Of a stretch of 64,000 nucleotides of DNA, positions 44,501 to 52,600 are shown piece by piece (position 1 is the first letter of the stretch; the number at the start of each line of letters is the position of its first letter). The position numbers and the translations under genes are program-made. Source of the DNA: Cavia porcellus. Taxonomy: Eukaryota; Chordata; Mammalia; Rodentia; Caviidae. The notes under the pieces are model-generated. The model saw only the letters and a list, made by a program, of their open reading frames with translations, was not told the DNA's origin and did no database searches. The stretch lies in NCBI RefSeq assembly GCF_034190915.1, contig NW_026947484.1, forward strand, positions 140,404,982 to 140,468,981, in the 5' to 3' direction.

Positions 44501-46853
44501 AGGTACAACAAAGGTGGATGAAGAAATTGCAAACATCCTAAAAGCAAAGCATACCAAGATTGGAAAAAAACCCCCCAAAATAGGCTATTATATAGGGTGT
44601 CTAGGTGTGTGAAGAAAAGCTTGTTTCTCCACTTGTTTTCAGCCTAAATGTCTAGTTAATTACAGAGGAAACACTGGATATAAAACACTGTATTATTTTG
44701 TGAATTTTACTATTATCTGAATAACTTTTCATTTCTACTAATAAGGCAGCTAGTTCAGAGACAGGCACCTAATAAACATAATACTGTATATGGTATTTAT
44801 ATCGGTATGAATAATAGGAAGTACACCAAATTACTGGCTTGGACAATTAGGGCACTTAAATATACAACTATCTAGTGGAGATAATCTAGTTCTTAAAAAC
44901 TTAATTCTGGAGTGATAAGGAGTAAATGTATCATCTTAAAACAAGTAGTCGAGTACAGTGTTAGGCACTAATGGCTGATTTTGCCCCCAAGGAGACATTT
45001 TGTAATATCTGGAATTACTGAGTTGTCATAACAAAGCAGAGGAGGGAGATGTTACGATCAACTGGGGGTAAAGGCCAAGAATGTAACTAGACCTCTTACA
45101 GTGCAAGGTACAGTTCTTCACAACAAAGAATTACCTTTCCCAAAATGTCACCTGTACTGACGTGAAAAAACCCTGCTGAAACAATTCACTAATTATTAGT
45201 TGTGTGACTTAAGCAAGTGATCTATTTTTTATAAGACTCACAGCTTCCTAATCTATCAATAGAGATAATTCTATTCTAGTATGGTTGGTATGAAGATTGA
45301 ATAAAATAATGCACTTCGGCTTAGCACAGGGGTTAGCATGTAATAGTATACTATAAATGTTTCATATATAAGATTAAAGATAAGTCTAGAGTTATTTTCA
45401 GATATTAAACATTTAGCAAAGATTATTATTCAAAATTAAAATTCCTAAAGAAAAATATGATGGGATTTACAATAGCAAAAATATTTTTTGTGTGTAAAAT
45501 TTCATCCCTTGTCAGGGAAACAAAGCACCTACCTTGATAGATCTATTACAAATTAAGAAACAAACAATAATAAATCAACTACTTTTTCAATGAAGTATCA
45601 AGGCAGGAGATAGAAGCCCACTAATATTAATAGACTTTTAAATAACTTTGTATTCTTTGCTGACATTAAAATTCAATGAAAAAAGTTGGAAAGATCAGAT
45701 GACTAATCTCTCCACGCCACGGTCACCCTTTATGGGTAAAATATTTCTCATATCAGTTTCCTTTCAAGGAAATTTGTCCATACTCTCTCCCCTGTTTAAA
45801 TCATGTTCTTGGGCTTATTTGAACAAATTACTTTCCTTCTACAGAATGGTCACAGAAAATTCTTTAATTGGAAAAGGAAGAAAAACATTTCACAGTTGAA
45901 AAATTAGTGTATTATGGTTTTTCACAATATATTTGAATGATTAGACTTTGTTTTGTAGAATGAATAAAATATTTTTACTTAGCATGACCTGCAACTTTAC
46001 CATCTGTAGCGCTATTTTAAAAGTGAAAGACAACGTACCACTAACCTTCAAACCTAATATGGCATTAACCCAAACAGATGAGCCCCTTTGTACCCCGATC
46101 CTATGGTCAGCTTGGAGGTCATTTCTTTCTTCTTTTTTTTTTTTTATGTCATTTCTAGAAAAACTTTACTGATTTTAGATGTCTTTTCACATTCAATCCT
46201 AGAACCCTCTTCCTCTTCCCTAACAATTCTATTATATTACAATAGTTTGTTATCTGACTTTTCCAACAAACTGTAAACTCCATGAAGGCAGACTCTGTCC
46301 TTTAATCCACTGTGTTAACATGCCTGGCATATCTGATGTACTCAAATCTATTTCCTTCCTTTCTTTTTGCATGAATAACATAAATAAAAGTCTAAGAAAA
46401 GAAATGTGTAATTTCTTAACCAAACATATCCCTTTTAAGTAACTATTCTACATAGGCTGTATGAGAAGGTGCTCTTTTATCTTTTGTGGCTGGAGACTAT
46501 CTGTGGGAGGAAATTTTTCCTGAAGATGCAGGTAGATTTTCTGTTATCTGTTCTTTTTAGAAAATGTTTTGGAGCCCCAAAATGTTTGGCTAATCGTGAT
46601 CACCCAGACTTGACTTTTTGGAAACTTACCCAAAATTTAGGAGTTTTAATATTCTGCTGCTAATAAAGCTACTAAGGAGATCACGAAGGGCTTCCCGCAT
46701 CCTGGAAAGTAACCTAGTGCTGACAGCACAGAGCTCTCGCAGGGACGTGGGGGCAGCGGAGGTCTAGGAGCAGCTTACCTGTTCATCCTCCTGCATCGAC
46801 GCGGCCAGCGGGAGCCCGTCCGCCACTCGGGCGATCATCGTTAGCAACACCAT
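23381..46853 (-). CDS. SEC22B: SEC22B, vesicle-trafficking R-SNARE (five coding exons, complete)
   Basis: Coding join on the minus strand: 46853-46779, 39738-39629, 38218-38058, 36030-35884, 23535-23381, stop TGA at 23383-23381. It gives 215 residues, the usual SEC22B length, starting [16 protein letters not shown] and ending VRFWWL. All four introns are GT-AG (7040, 1410, 2027 and 12348 bp; phases 0, 2, 1, 1). Residues about 6-119 form the longin domain. The R-SNARE coiled coil runs about 134-194, with the zero-layer arginine at about residue 159 (LQRGEAL). A single C-terminal hydrophobic anchor lies at about 196-213. In known biology SEC22B is an ER/ERGIC SNARE: it pairs with syntaxin 5 and syntaxin 18 complexes in ER-Golgi traffic and has been linked to autophagy and ER-phagosome transport. 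No frameshift or internal stop is present, and the intron structure rules out a retrocopy. Confidence 0.97.
23760..24115 (+). repeat. MIR split by an ID element
   Basis: gttaggagctctagcctcct, tactcactggttcaaatata and agcctcaacttctcccaatt match sense MIR, resuming after the ID at 24021 (gactactttgtaagactgta, tacatatttgctgac). Confidence 0.5.
23910..24020 (-). repeat. Young ID SINE with 14-bp target duplication
   Basis: Perfect direct repeats gatgactactttgt flank it (23896-23909 and 24021-24034). On + it reads a T20+ tract, gtctttttatcggtactggg, gcctgcttgcaaggcaggcg and ctgagctaaatccccagccc. RNA polymerase III box A (TAGCTCAGCGGC) and box B (GAATTCGATCC) are intact on the minus strand. Confidence 0.9.
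24324..24415 (-). repeat. 7SL-derived SINE fragment
   Basis: On +: tgagacagggttttgctgtg to gatggccttgaacttgtggc. Confidence 0.65.
24906..25056 (-). repeat. 7SL-derived dimeric SINE
   Basis: On +: tgagacagggtctcactatg, ggctggccttgaactcaata, then aatgctgggataataagcgt. Confidence 0.75.
25195..25532 (+). mobile_element. Solitary LTR-like repeat (ERVL/MaLR type)
   Basis: Starts ggttaacactgtcaacctga and ends with gagccaaaataaacctctcc, ttaagttgtaggtatcagat, then a final cagtaaccagctaagaaaat. The AATAAA region and terminal block resemble rodent ERVL-related LTRs. In SEC22B intron 4, antisense to the gene. Confidence 0.6.
25540..26294. other. No gene seen (SEC22B intron 4)
   Basis: Unassigned intronic sequence between an LTR-like repeat and an antisense L1 fragment. 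No exon is supported. Short open frames on the minus strand have no homology I recognise. Confidence 0.45.
26295..26805 (-). mobile_element. L1M-type fragment, antisense
   Basis: A T-rich stretch with the order expected for an old L1 read backwards: tattcagtgttataactaaa, tcttgaaagttctttatttc, tgaaagacagttttgccagt, ttccctttaaggcttgaaat and gctaacaaatccattattat. A SINE fragment follows at 26807. Assignment is from recall of the family; moderate support. Confidence 0.45.
26807..26865 (-). repeat. 7SL-derived SINE fragment
   Basis: On +: aacttgtggcaatcctcctg, cttcagccttttgagtgctt, ggattacc. Truncated remnant at the edge of an L1 fragment. Confidence 0.5.
26940..29184 (+). mobile_element. Old L1 (ORF1/ORF2 region), SINE-interrupted
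   Basis: Diverged L1. The early part (26940-27950) has ORF1-like A-rich sequence (atggaggtaataaaacaatc, gaataagtgaaaaagcagaa). The later part follows ORF2: ttcatgttcttctcagcagc, tacatagaatcagatcaaac, tcctaagagggaaatttata, gagctggttgtttgaaagaa and gaagctaacattaccctgat. It contains a B1-type SINE (27411-27588) and breaks at the LTR at 29185. In SEC22B intron 4, antisense to the gene. No reading frame survives beyond about 80 codons. Confidence 0.75.
27411..27588 (+). repeat. 7SL-derived dimeric SINE inside L1
   Basis: gccagtcatggtaatgcaca, cagaagaggctgaggcagat, gagttcaagttcagccttaa, then an A/AAAC tail. Confidence 0.75.
29185..29584 (+). mobile_element. Solitary MaLR-type LTR inserted in L1
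   Basis: Starts tgtcatggcttgtatctata and ends gagaaaagtaactaagaca, 400 bp. Near-identical 5-bp target duplications flank it (atgac 29180-29184, atgat 29585-29589). The flanking L1 ORF2 reads through when the LTR is removed (tcatacgtcatgac, then gaagtgggatttatcccagg). The same family occurs at 1313-1674 and, inverted, at 62944-63370. Confidence 0.75.
29585..29713 (+). mobile_element. L1 ORF2 segment between the LTR and the RASA1 retrocopy
   Basis: aagtgggatttatcccagga, tgaggaatggttcaacatat and acactaatggaagcaaggaa match the reverse-transcriptase part of ORF2 and directly continue 26940-29184. The RASA1 retrocopy starts at about 29714. Confidence 0.75.
29714..31440 (+). pseudogene. RASA1: RASA1 (p120-RasGAP) processed pseudogene, 5'-truncated
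   Basis: Intronless copy of the C-terminal third of RASA1, the Ras GTPase-activating protein. Translation across frames gives [75 protein letters not shown] and [10 protein letters not shown], then the C-terminus KTNDVR with its stop at 30707-30709. The segment spans most of the GAP domain and the tail. It is broken by many stops (for example after DEATSLF), frameshifts, a damaged stretch near 30240-30310 and a deletion of about 15 codons before the final residues. A 3'UTR-like stretch runs to about 31408, followed by an A-rich tail (31409-31440). It interrupts an L1 in SEC22B intron 4, antisense to SEC22B. A 100-codon open stretch at 30334-30636 is a surviving fragment, not a gene. Confidence 0.93.
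31441..32282 (+). mobile_element. L1 ORF2 end and 3'UTR
   Basis: Resumes L1 after the RASA1 insertion: ataaacagcagagtactggg, gaaacagaatagagaatgca, aattccatttgacctcacta, then after an ID insertion catgttcattagcagatgaa, ctgttaaatgaaataagaca and tctctcttatatgaaaaacc. It ends with an A-rich purine tract and ataaataaac. The ID at 31743-31830 lies inside it. Confidence 0.7.
31743..31835 (+). repeat. ID SINE with duplicated internal segment, inside L1
   Basis: gggccagggatttagctcag, cagcataagcacctgtcttg, then a repeat of the cctgccttgcaag segment and a doubled gagttcgagttcgatcccca. Two small internal duplications make this copy unusual. Confidence 0.75.
32283..32960 (+). mobile_element. Retroposon with tandem-repeat head and T-rich 3' domain (unassigned)
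   Basis: The first 260 bp is a GC-rich, degenerate tandem repeat of about 110 bp, two full units plus a start of a third. Each unit begins tccctggtaagcagc or similar and contains a conserved ggaacttagg(g) followed by ggaaaccaagcaacc. A T-rich domain (about 32660-32940) follows, ending in AATAAT and an AAAG-rich tail. The layout (variable-number tandem repeat, non-repeat 3' domain, A-rich tail) resembles composite non-autonomous retroposons. The 3' domain shares short matches with 33203-33702 and 17320-17470. I cannot assign a family. Confidence 0.45.
32965..33910 (+). pseudogene. Old processed pseudogene with acidic C-terminus, parent not identified
   Basis: One frame near 32975-33032 reads [18 protein letters not shown] followed by a stop, like the acidic tail of a chaperone, chromatin or ER protein. 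AT-rich 3'UTR-like sequence follows. It is split by a 0.5-kb retroposon at 33203-33702 and resumes from 33719, ending with AATAAA near 33880 and an A-rich stretch (33897-33910). The 5' side abuts the A/AAAG-rich tail of another retroposon, so little coding sequence remains. I do not recognise the parent gene; the retrocopy reading rests on the acidic tail, stop, polyadenylation signal and A-rich end. Confidence 0.45.
33203..33702 (+). mobile_element. 0.5-kb retroposon flanked by 16-bp target duplication (unassigned)
   Basis: The insertion is bounded by a perfect direct repeat aaaaaaattcaggttg at 33187-33202 and 33703-33718. It ends AAAATAAAA, so it was made by L1-type target-primed insertion. 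The 5' 270 bp is GC-richer with several CpG; the 3' 230 bp is T-rich. It has a 93-codon open frame (33200-33481) without recognisable homology, probably chance. It interrupts the acidic-tail pseudogene. Confidence 0.6.
33911..34762. other. No gene seen (SEC22B intron 4)
   Basis: Highly AT-rich sequence (many ATATATT and TAAAA runs) with no recognisable repeat body or exon. Confidence 0.5.
34763..34849 (+). repeat. ID SINE with target duplication
   Basis: Flanked by taggtccagc at 34753-34762 and 34850-34859. Body aggggccagggatagagctc, then gagttcgagccccagtacca and an A13 tail. Confidence 0.85.
34895..34995 (+). repeat. Young ID SINE with 15-bp target duplication
   Basis: Perfect duplication aagaagctgctttgg at 34880-34894 and 34996-35010. 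Body gggctggggatttagctcag, tggcataagcgcctgccttg, caagcaggcagttgtgagtt, ccccggtaccgataaaaaag. Box A and box B are near consensus. It is antisense to SEC22B in intron 4. Confidence 0.92.
35212..35318 (-). repeat. Young ID SINE with 15-bp target duplication (inverted relative to 34895)
   Basis: Perfect duplication gaaaatggcagtttt at 35197-35211 and 35319-35333. On + it reads tttttatgggtactggggat, gactgcctgcttgcaaggca, ggcgcttatgccactgagct, aaatccccagcc. It is nearly the exact reverse complement of the ID at 34895-34995. Confidence 0.92.
35544..35703 (+). repeat. 7SL-derived dimeric SINE with target duplication
   Basis: Flanked by actaatgatgc at 35533-35543 and 35704-35714. Body cacctgtaatcccagttctc, aggaggctgaggtgggagga, agttcaaggccagcctggac, with an A/AAAC tail. 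It lies 180 bp from SEC22B exon 4, on its intron 4 donor side. Confidence 0.88.
35884..36030 (-). CDS. SEC22B: SEC22B coding exon 4
   Basis: Acceptor TCGTTGTAG. Two bases complete D116, then [40 protein letters not shown] and LQRGEALS plus one base; donor GTATCTG (phase 1). It encodes residues 117-164: the linker and the N-terminal half of the SNARE motif, including the zero-layer arginine. The donor (GTATCT) is weaker than the GTAAG donors of exons 1 and 3. Confidence 0.97.
36050..37857. other. SEC22B intron 3, mostly unassigned
   Basis: A MIR-like sense piece lies at about 36075-36215 (ttcctggatctgtgactatc, ttggttctctcatttataaa). The rest shows no recognisable repeat or exon; short frames around 36864-37073 have no homology I recognise. 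Confidence 0.5.
37858..37982 (+). repeat. 7SL-derived B1-type SINE (SEC22B intron 3)
   Basis: gtgcacacctgacatcccag, cactcaggaggctgaggcat, gagttcaaggtttgcctgaa and an A-rich tail. Confidence 0.75.
38058..38218 (-). CDS. SEC22B: SEC22B coding exon 3
   Basis: Acceptor CTTTCCAG. The first base completes H62, then [20 protein letters not shown] through RPYSFIEF and one base of D116; donor GTAAGTT (phase 1). It covers residues 63-115, the C-terminal half of the longin domain. The frame reads on past the donor into intron sequence, but the splice site and homology fix the end. Confidence 0.97.
38410..38465 (-). repeat. ID SINE remnant (SEC22B intron 2)
   Basis: On +: ttttgtggtactggggattg, aattcatggtttttcacaag. 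Only the 3' half of an ID is left, truncated. Confidence 0.5.
39050..39460 (-). mobile_element. L1 3' fragment, same strand as SEC22B, with an ID inside
   Basis: Read on +: gaaatagctgggtcaaatga, cacactgatttccacagtag, cttcccaacaacaatgcaga, tcctggccagcattggttat, then after the ID aaaatggtatctcaaagtag and ttacttgcatttctttaata. This is the antisense of the L1 ORF2 end. It sits in SEC22B intron 2. Confidence 0.7.
39261..39354 (-). repeat. Young ID SINE with 15-bp target duplication (SEC22B intron 2)
   Basis: Perfect duplication tatttctagattttt at 39246-39260 and 39355-39369. On + it reads tttttattggtaccagggat, aactgcctgtttgcaaggca, ggcgcttacgctgctgagct. It is inserted into an L1 fragment. Confidence 0.9.
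39629..39738 (-). CDS. SEC22B: SEC22B coding exon 2
   Basis: Acceptor TTCTTTCAG, then [16 protein letters not shown] and onward to GAMTF plus two bases of the next codon; donor GTGAGTAT (phase 2). It encodes residues 26-61 and part of H62, the middle of the longin domain. The first codon joins in phase 0 to exon 1. Confidence 0.97.
39740..40628. other. SEC22B intron 1, proximal to exon 2: nothing assigned
   Basis: No recognisable repeat or exon. A G7 run (40421-40427) stands out in AT-rich sequence. Confidence 0.5.
40629..40945 (+). mobile_element. MLT1/MST-like solitary LTR (ERVL-MaLR)
   Basis: The sequence follows the known MaLR order: ttcatatgctgaaatcctaa, then gggaagggattaaagtcatg, gtgcccttataaaagatccc, ccctcaccagacacaaattc, tgggcttcccagtctcaaga and actggaaaaataaatttttt. 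Diverged, solitary, in SEC22B intron 1, antisense to the gene. Confidence 0.75.
41466..42577 (+). mobile_element. LTR-like repeat (MaLR type), split by an insert
   Basis: The left end reads actatggtttatatctaaaa and continues tgccccccaaaagcctcat, then ggagcttttggaaggtgatt. The right end reads gtgagccaaaataaacctct with gttgggtatctgtcgcagtg and a final gtggactaacgtca. These are the start and the polyadenylation/U5-like end of MaLR-family LTRs. The total is over 1.1 kb because of the insert at 41571-42300. Confidence 0.55.
41571..42300. other. Unassigned GC-richer insert inside an LTR-like repeat
   Basis: About 730 bp separates the left (41466-41570) and right (42300-42577) parts of an LTR-like repeat in SEC22B intron 1. 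The minus strand holds an open frame at 41936-41670 ([20 protein letters not shown], then [10 protein letters not shown]) that reads like protein but matches nothing I recognise. The right half (gtccttcttgtgggctctggg onward) looks retroviral-LTR-like. It could be a pseudogene fragment plus a second LTR. Confidence 0.35.
42578..46778. other. Rest of SEC22B intron 1
   Basis: Contains an L1/L2-like 3' remnant at about 42870-43010 (gaatattatgcagctatcaa), a B1-type SINE at 43461-43580 (ggcctggtggcacatgcctc) and a sense MIR at 45195-45365 (ttagttgtgtgacttaagca, tatgaagattgaataaaata). Apart from these it is unassigned AT-rich sequence. Near exon 1 (46680-46778) CpG density rises. Confidence 0.5.
43461..43580 (+). 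repeat. 7SL-derived B1-type SINE
   Basis: gtcaggcctggtggcacatg, caagaggctgaaacagaagg, gagttcaaggtcagcttgag, ctacacagtgag. Confidence 0.7.
46779..46853 (-). CDS. SEC22B: SEC22B coding exon 1
   Basis: Codons 1-25, from the start ATG at 46853-46851 to EDEQ, followed by a GTAAG donor (phase 0). It encodes the first strand of the longin domain. The codons are CpG-rich (GCGTCGATG, GCCCGAGTGGCGGACGGG), as expected for an exon inside a promoter CpG cluster. The start matches the conserved SEC22B N-terminus MVLLTMIAR. Confidence 0.97.
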
Positions 46854-47100
46854 ATTCACTGGCTACGGGGACCCAGTAGTGGCCCTCACTGCCGGACGTC
46901 TCGTTCTCACTTCCTTTGGTAGTAGGACAGTAAAACCTCTACCTCAATTTCCTAAGACACAAGCGCCTCGGTCTCCGCTTCCCGCTGAGGTGGCCGGAAG
47001 CAGCCCAAGAGCTTTCCACTACCGGTCCCCAGAAAGCACTTCCCTCGGAGAACCTCAGCCACGGAAACATTAGTTCCGGGCTCTCTCCTGCTTTCCTAAG
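46854..47100 (-). promoter_or_regulatory. SEC22B: SEC22B 5'UTR and CpG-bearing promoter
   Basis: CpG-enriched, repeat-free block immediately 5' of the SEC22B start, with no TATA box in the expected place. Minus-strand motifs include an ETS-type GGAAGTG at 46914-46908 and a GACGTC (CRE half-site-like) at 46900-46895. The transcription start probably lies within the first 100 bp but cannot be placed from sequence. This is a typical housekeeping, TATA-less arrangement. Confidence 0.7.
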
Positions 47101-47157
47101 CTCCCAAAGACCGCCTACTTTTCAGAATTTCAACCTTCCAACAAGCCCTGCTCCTTA

Positions 47158-47180
47158 GGGTGGGGTGGGGGTGGGGGTGG
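47158..47180 (+). promoter_or_regulatory. G-tract cluster, potential G-quadruplex
   Basis: Four runs of three to five G separated by single T (GGGTGGGG, then GTGGGGG-type units), about 305-330 bp upstream of the SEC22B start codon. The G-rich strand is the + strand, the template strand for SEC22B. The pattern satisfies the simple four-tract G-quadruplex rule; function is inferred only. Confidence 0.5.
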
Positions 47181-49644
47181 CACTCAAACTGAAACAATTT
47201 TCTAGTTTCTTGGTACTTTTAAATTTGGGGAGAGGGTTGGAAAAGAGAATGGGGGTCAGTGGGTCCTTAAATAAAATCCATGTGAAGAACTGAAAATTGG
47301 ACTATTTTTCATATTTATTTTTTTCTGTTTTATAGAAAATTTATGTCATATATTCATTGTTTTCCAAATTTGTATATCTTTAGGCATATTTTGAATTTTT
47401 GCTTGATTGGTTGTACAGTAAATATTTATTGTATGTATGAATAAATGAACAAGCACAAAGAGCTCAGAGGTAATTCAGGTCAGTCATCCAACCAAAATCT
47501 GGGATCCCAGCTACATAAGCATGATATGCAGCCTGGTGGTTTTACTAGAATTTCCAGACTGGACATTCACTCAGTTTTGTAGTAATTTCTATACAATTAC
47601 ATGTAAGGAAGTATTCTCATCTTTCTGTTCTTTAGTATCTCCATCTCTAATATAAGCATATTATTGGTCTCTTGGGATTTTGTTTATATTAAATAAGAAA
47701 ATGTTGCATCAGGGATTTCATAAACTAAAAAAAAATGAAGTTATGTAAATGTATTTATCATTACTTACATTAATAAAAACTTTTCTAAAGTGCTTACAGT
47801 TGGTGCTTGATTTAATAGAAAATATGTTAAATGCTTTCCAAATACATATTAATTTAACCAGACAATCCAGTAAGATTGTTTAATATAAGGTCCCACTTCA
47901 TAATTGGTGAAAAAATTTCTGAGAATAATTTTTCGAAGGCCATGTAGCCAACGGTGATGAAAGCAAGTTTTCAGCTCAAGTTCAACTCCAAATCCTGATG
48001 TAATTATAAACTTTTATCCATAAGTTAGAAGACTAATGCTTTTATTGTCAATATGACTTTATGACTGATTCTACATGGAAGATGAATTGCAATAGATAAG
48101 ACAGAAAAACTAAAGGTGCTATTTACAGAGACAATAAGGAAGTGTAATGGAAAGTTATTTTTGTACATGGGAGACTAAGTTCGTAGAATCATAGCATATT
48201 TAGAATAGCCTGTGGATTGAACGTTTTCTCATTTTCCTTCCTTCCATTGAGGGATATGCCTTTCTTCTACCACAGCCTCAAATAATGGCCATCCAGCCTC
48301 TGCCAGGATAATTCCATAGTGGGAAGTACTTTAAGGAGGCTGCCATTTGGGTCAGAGACATGGAGAGGGAAAAATGTAGTAGGTGTATGTATAAAAGCAG
48401 ATCTGGAGTAAGAGAATCATCATCTTTTCAGTTTCTGACTCTAAGTTCAGGCATTCCTAAAGTCATATGGATTTCTACCCTTGGGTTCTATTAAACATCA
48501 TTCTCTGTAACACGGCTCCCTTTTTCCCCCTTAGGCTACTTTGAATTAGTTTCTGTTACTAAACAACAAAATATTTTAAACTAATATACTAATGCAGAAT
48601 TATCCCACATCAACCTTTCTTGTAACAAAAACATTCATACTTGAACTTCTTTTTCATTGTAAACATATTGGTGATGGTTCTCCTCAAACACGCTGAAATT
48701 ATTCCAGGAAGAGGCCTGTGGTCTCCTTAAGCTGCTGAGTAGCTATGAAGAGGAGGCTAGAAGGATCTGTCTGGCCTAATACACAGCAGGAACGCTGGCA
48801 TCTGAGTCACTTGTTCTGAACTTGATCTCATGCATCTCATTTGCATCCAGGTTTTGCCTTTGAGCTCCTACCCTTTGATCCCTTGAGCAATGCAGGACTA
48901 GGTAGCAATGGTGAGCACTGTGATTAGTGCATGGGAGGTCCTCAACTATTTTAAGCTGAATGAAAAAATTACCAAAAAACATTTGTTCAGAGTATTACAA
49001 TGAACATATTTATGTATATACTTTGTTTGCCTAAACCTAACAACAACCTAGTGAATGAGTAAAATTCAAGACCTTTTGAGTTGGTACCTGTGGCAGCAAA
49101 GATACACAAAAGCAAAGTGTAGTTACAGCTATCAGCAAATTTTGAAACATCAAAGAAACTGAGTAATGTACATTTTAAAATCAACTTACAGGAAACTGCT
49201 AAAACAGGATAAGACTTTTTATTATAGCATAATCAGATGATTGTAGAGATTTGTATAAGTAGTATCAAGGGACACAATAGGGGCTTGAATCTGTTGATTC
49301 TTAAACAAGTCTCACATGCCTAATTATATGCTAACCATTGAATTAGTAATAAATATGAATAAATAACAGTGTTAGCAACCTGTGTCCCATAACTACCTAC
49401 AAACACTGCTGCTTGGAAGAGGTCTGATGTGCTATATATGGTAATTCCTGTTTGAATTATAGTTATACAAACAGATTATACAAATGAAAAAAGTGTTTCT
49501 CAGGAAATGGTGCTTTTGGTTGACAAAATACTTACTATATCTAGATGGATACCCTACCACATACACAAGTATGGCTCACTGGTTGTTTCTAAAATGGAAA
49601 CACGTCCCTTATTTCTAACTACACTAAATTAAGCCTTATAGAGA
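47181..49644. other. Upstream of SEC22B, no gene seen
   Basis: 2.5 kb without a recognisable SINE, L1 or exon between the SEC22B promoter and the KIF20B retrocopy. Short open frames on the minus strand have no homology I recognise. Confidence 0.5.
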
Positions 49645-52600
49645 TCTGTACTTGTTAATTCATTTATCACCAAAGACCAAAAGAAAAGTGAAGAAATGCA
49701 ACAGACCATTTCAGAAGATGAGAACAATATTAGAGTCTTACAAGAAAAGAATATAGAGGTGAAAACACTTGTACTCACTGTTGATAATGAACTTAAAAGT
49801 GAAAAGGAGGAAAAATATTTAAAAGAATAGATTGTTTGTTTGCAGCAGTAACTTTCCTTCAGAAAAAAAGAGTTTAACTTACATATAGAATCCTAACAAA
49901 TTCAGGCAAATTATGCTGAACTAACTGTGCAGAAAAATATAAATCAAGAAGAGGGGAAAAAGATCATGAAGTTCTTGAAGAGGACAGAAATTGCTACAAG
50001 AAACATAACGGCCATGTTTTCACAAATAAAATGATTGCAGACAAAAATAGACGAACTGTGTTCACTTGATATGGTTTCTCAGATCTCAAATGTGGATTTA
50101 CTCAAGCTCAGGACTCAGGCAAGTGGTCCTCAGGAAGAGAATTTGCCAGACACACAGTTATACCTTGTAAGTAATTATTTTTTTAAGGAAATATGCAGGT
50201 TAAAGAATATCATATTCAAGAACTCAGTTGGGCAAGTTCTTTACCCACTAGTTTTAAAGCCATTTGGAAAGAATGTAAGGAAACTGTGAAGGCTTCTTCC
50301 AAAAATGTCATTGGATCCAGGAACTACAACAAATTGAAAATTAAAAGCAGAAACAAAAAGTTGTAGGAATGAAAACAAAGTGAAAGTAAAAGCACAGAGA
50401 GGTTGTGCTAAAAGTCCAGCACAGGGGGTCAAGAATCAAGATGACCTACAAAAAGAAAGAGAAAATCTTACACAGCAGCTGAAAGAAGAAGTAAAAAAGA
50501 AAAATGTCAGTCATAATGTTCAAGTACAACTTGCGTTGAAGGAAAGAAAGCACTTTCAGGGTTACACAAGATATTATTTGTTGTAAGACAAAAATAAAGG
50601 AACTTGAAACAACCCTAGAGATTCAGAAAGATGTAGTCATTTAGCCAAGTTAGAGCAAGACATCTTGGTAAGAGAATCTGTAATCTTAAAACTAGAAGAA
50701 AATCTGAAGGAATTTCAAGCAAATCTTAAGGATTCTATCAAAAACATCAAACATTTAAGTGAAAAGGAAGTTAAATTGAAAGAAGAAATCACATAGCAAT
50801 CAAATAATTCGCACCATCTGAAGCATTTATTTCAATAAAAGGAAGAAGAAAAAGAAGCCAACAGACAAGAAACAGAAAAATTGAAAGAACTCTGCAAGTT
50901 CTGCTCTTGCCAAAGTCCGATAGATCTTCAGAGAAAGAAAGATCATGCTGAGCTGAAACAGGAACTGATAGCAAAAAGCAAATCGAGCAAGTACAGAAAG
51001 GGGTATCAGTAGTGCCTGATAAGGAGAAATTACTGAGGACTAAAATCAGCTGGAGAAAAAAGAAAAACCAGTGTTCTCAGGAAGTAGACCTAACAGTGAA
51101 GCATGCAGCAGCTCAAGGAGCAGTTCAGTAATCAGAAAGTGCAAGAAGCTATACAGCAGTATGAGAGCATGTACAACGATCTAACTATTAAACAGAAAAT
51201 GATTAAAGATGTGAATGACACTGGGGGAGCAAGAATAATCTGAAATAGAACAAGATCAAGTGCCCGAGGCTAAATTGGAGGAAGCAGAATTGTTGGCCAT
51301 ACAATTGGAAAAATGGAAGGAAAATTGCAAAGATCTGTAAACCAAAAATAATTGTAAGTCAAATAAAAATTTTGAGGATGACACAAACATGCTTCATAAA
51401 AAGCTCAATAAGCTTCAAGACAAATTACAGGAATGTGAACAGAAACAAAGCTAATAGAAATAAATGGGAGAAAAAATAATGCTTATCGCTCAAGCAAAAG
51501 AAGCTGAAAATCTACAAAACAAAGAAAGGAAAAAATAAGCTGACGGCTTCATTTTGTTCAAAGCAACAAAATGAAGTTGAACTACTGACAGCATAGTTGG
51601 CAGACAAAAATAGGGATCTTCAGAGTGAAGAGAAGATCAGTTGGTTGCTACCTAAAAATACACTTGAAAGCACTGATTTCCAGTATCATACAGAAAGATA
51701 ATGAAATTGAACAGTTGAAAAAGAGTGAACCAGAGGTTTCTAAAACAGAAAGAAATCATGGTCATTAAGCCTAGACAGACTAGTTCAACAAATTTGGTCA
51801 AGGTTGAAGTAAACCTCAATCAACAAGTTTTGAAGTTTCTAATTATATAGTCCAGGATAGATCAGTGGTTCCTGATTCTTGTGAAGCATCAACAGAAAAA
51901 GAACAAAGTACTCAATTTCCAGAATTAGAAATTCAGTTTACACCTTTATTGAAAAGTGGCAGTGAAACACCCTGGTTGTACTATCCCAGTACCAGTTAAT
52001 TTCTAAGGTCCAGAAGATGAAGAGTGGTAAAATGGAGGAGGACTTGGTGAAATGTGAAAATAACAAGAATGCTACATCCAGAGCAAATTCCAAGTTCCTT
52101 ATTTATGAGACTAGACATTCTTTCAAAAAGGAAAAAAGGTTACAGAGTTGGGCACCCACAGTTAGTGCAAACTCGACCACTAAGAAAAAAGAAGGTACAT
52201 TACACAAATTTAGAGACTTTTCACAACATTCTCTAACAATTCTTCAATCAAAAGCATAGAAGATTGAAACAATGAACTCTTTATTAAAAGCATTCATGTT
52301 TAGAAGCACATAAGGAAACTGTATCTCAACCAACACTACCGAAACGGAAATTATACACAAGTGAAATTTCATCTCCTATGGCTATATCTGACCAAATAAA
52401 TTTAGTGGACCAGAAAACGAAGGAAAGTAATCATTAGATTCTTCAACGACGGCTTCGAACACAAACAGCTAAGTAAATCACCTTTGGAGAATGTCAACGT
52501 AAATTTTATATTCATAACCATTATAACTTGCCTCTTGACTCTTTAAAGAAAACTATAATTATGATGCATTACATCCTTCTGTATAGAGATTGCTACTTTA

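Noticed and set aside
50035..50586. Coiled-coil open frames that could suggest a new gene
   Set aside because: They match the KIF20B tail in order, with intervening stops and no introns, so they belong to the retrocopy.
52017..52259. 80-codon frame with MEEDLVKCENNKNATSR
   Set aside because: Same KIF20B retrocopy; the frame is only locally open.
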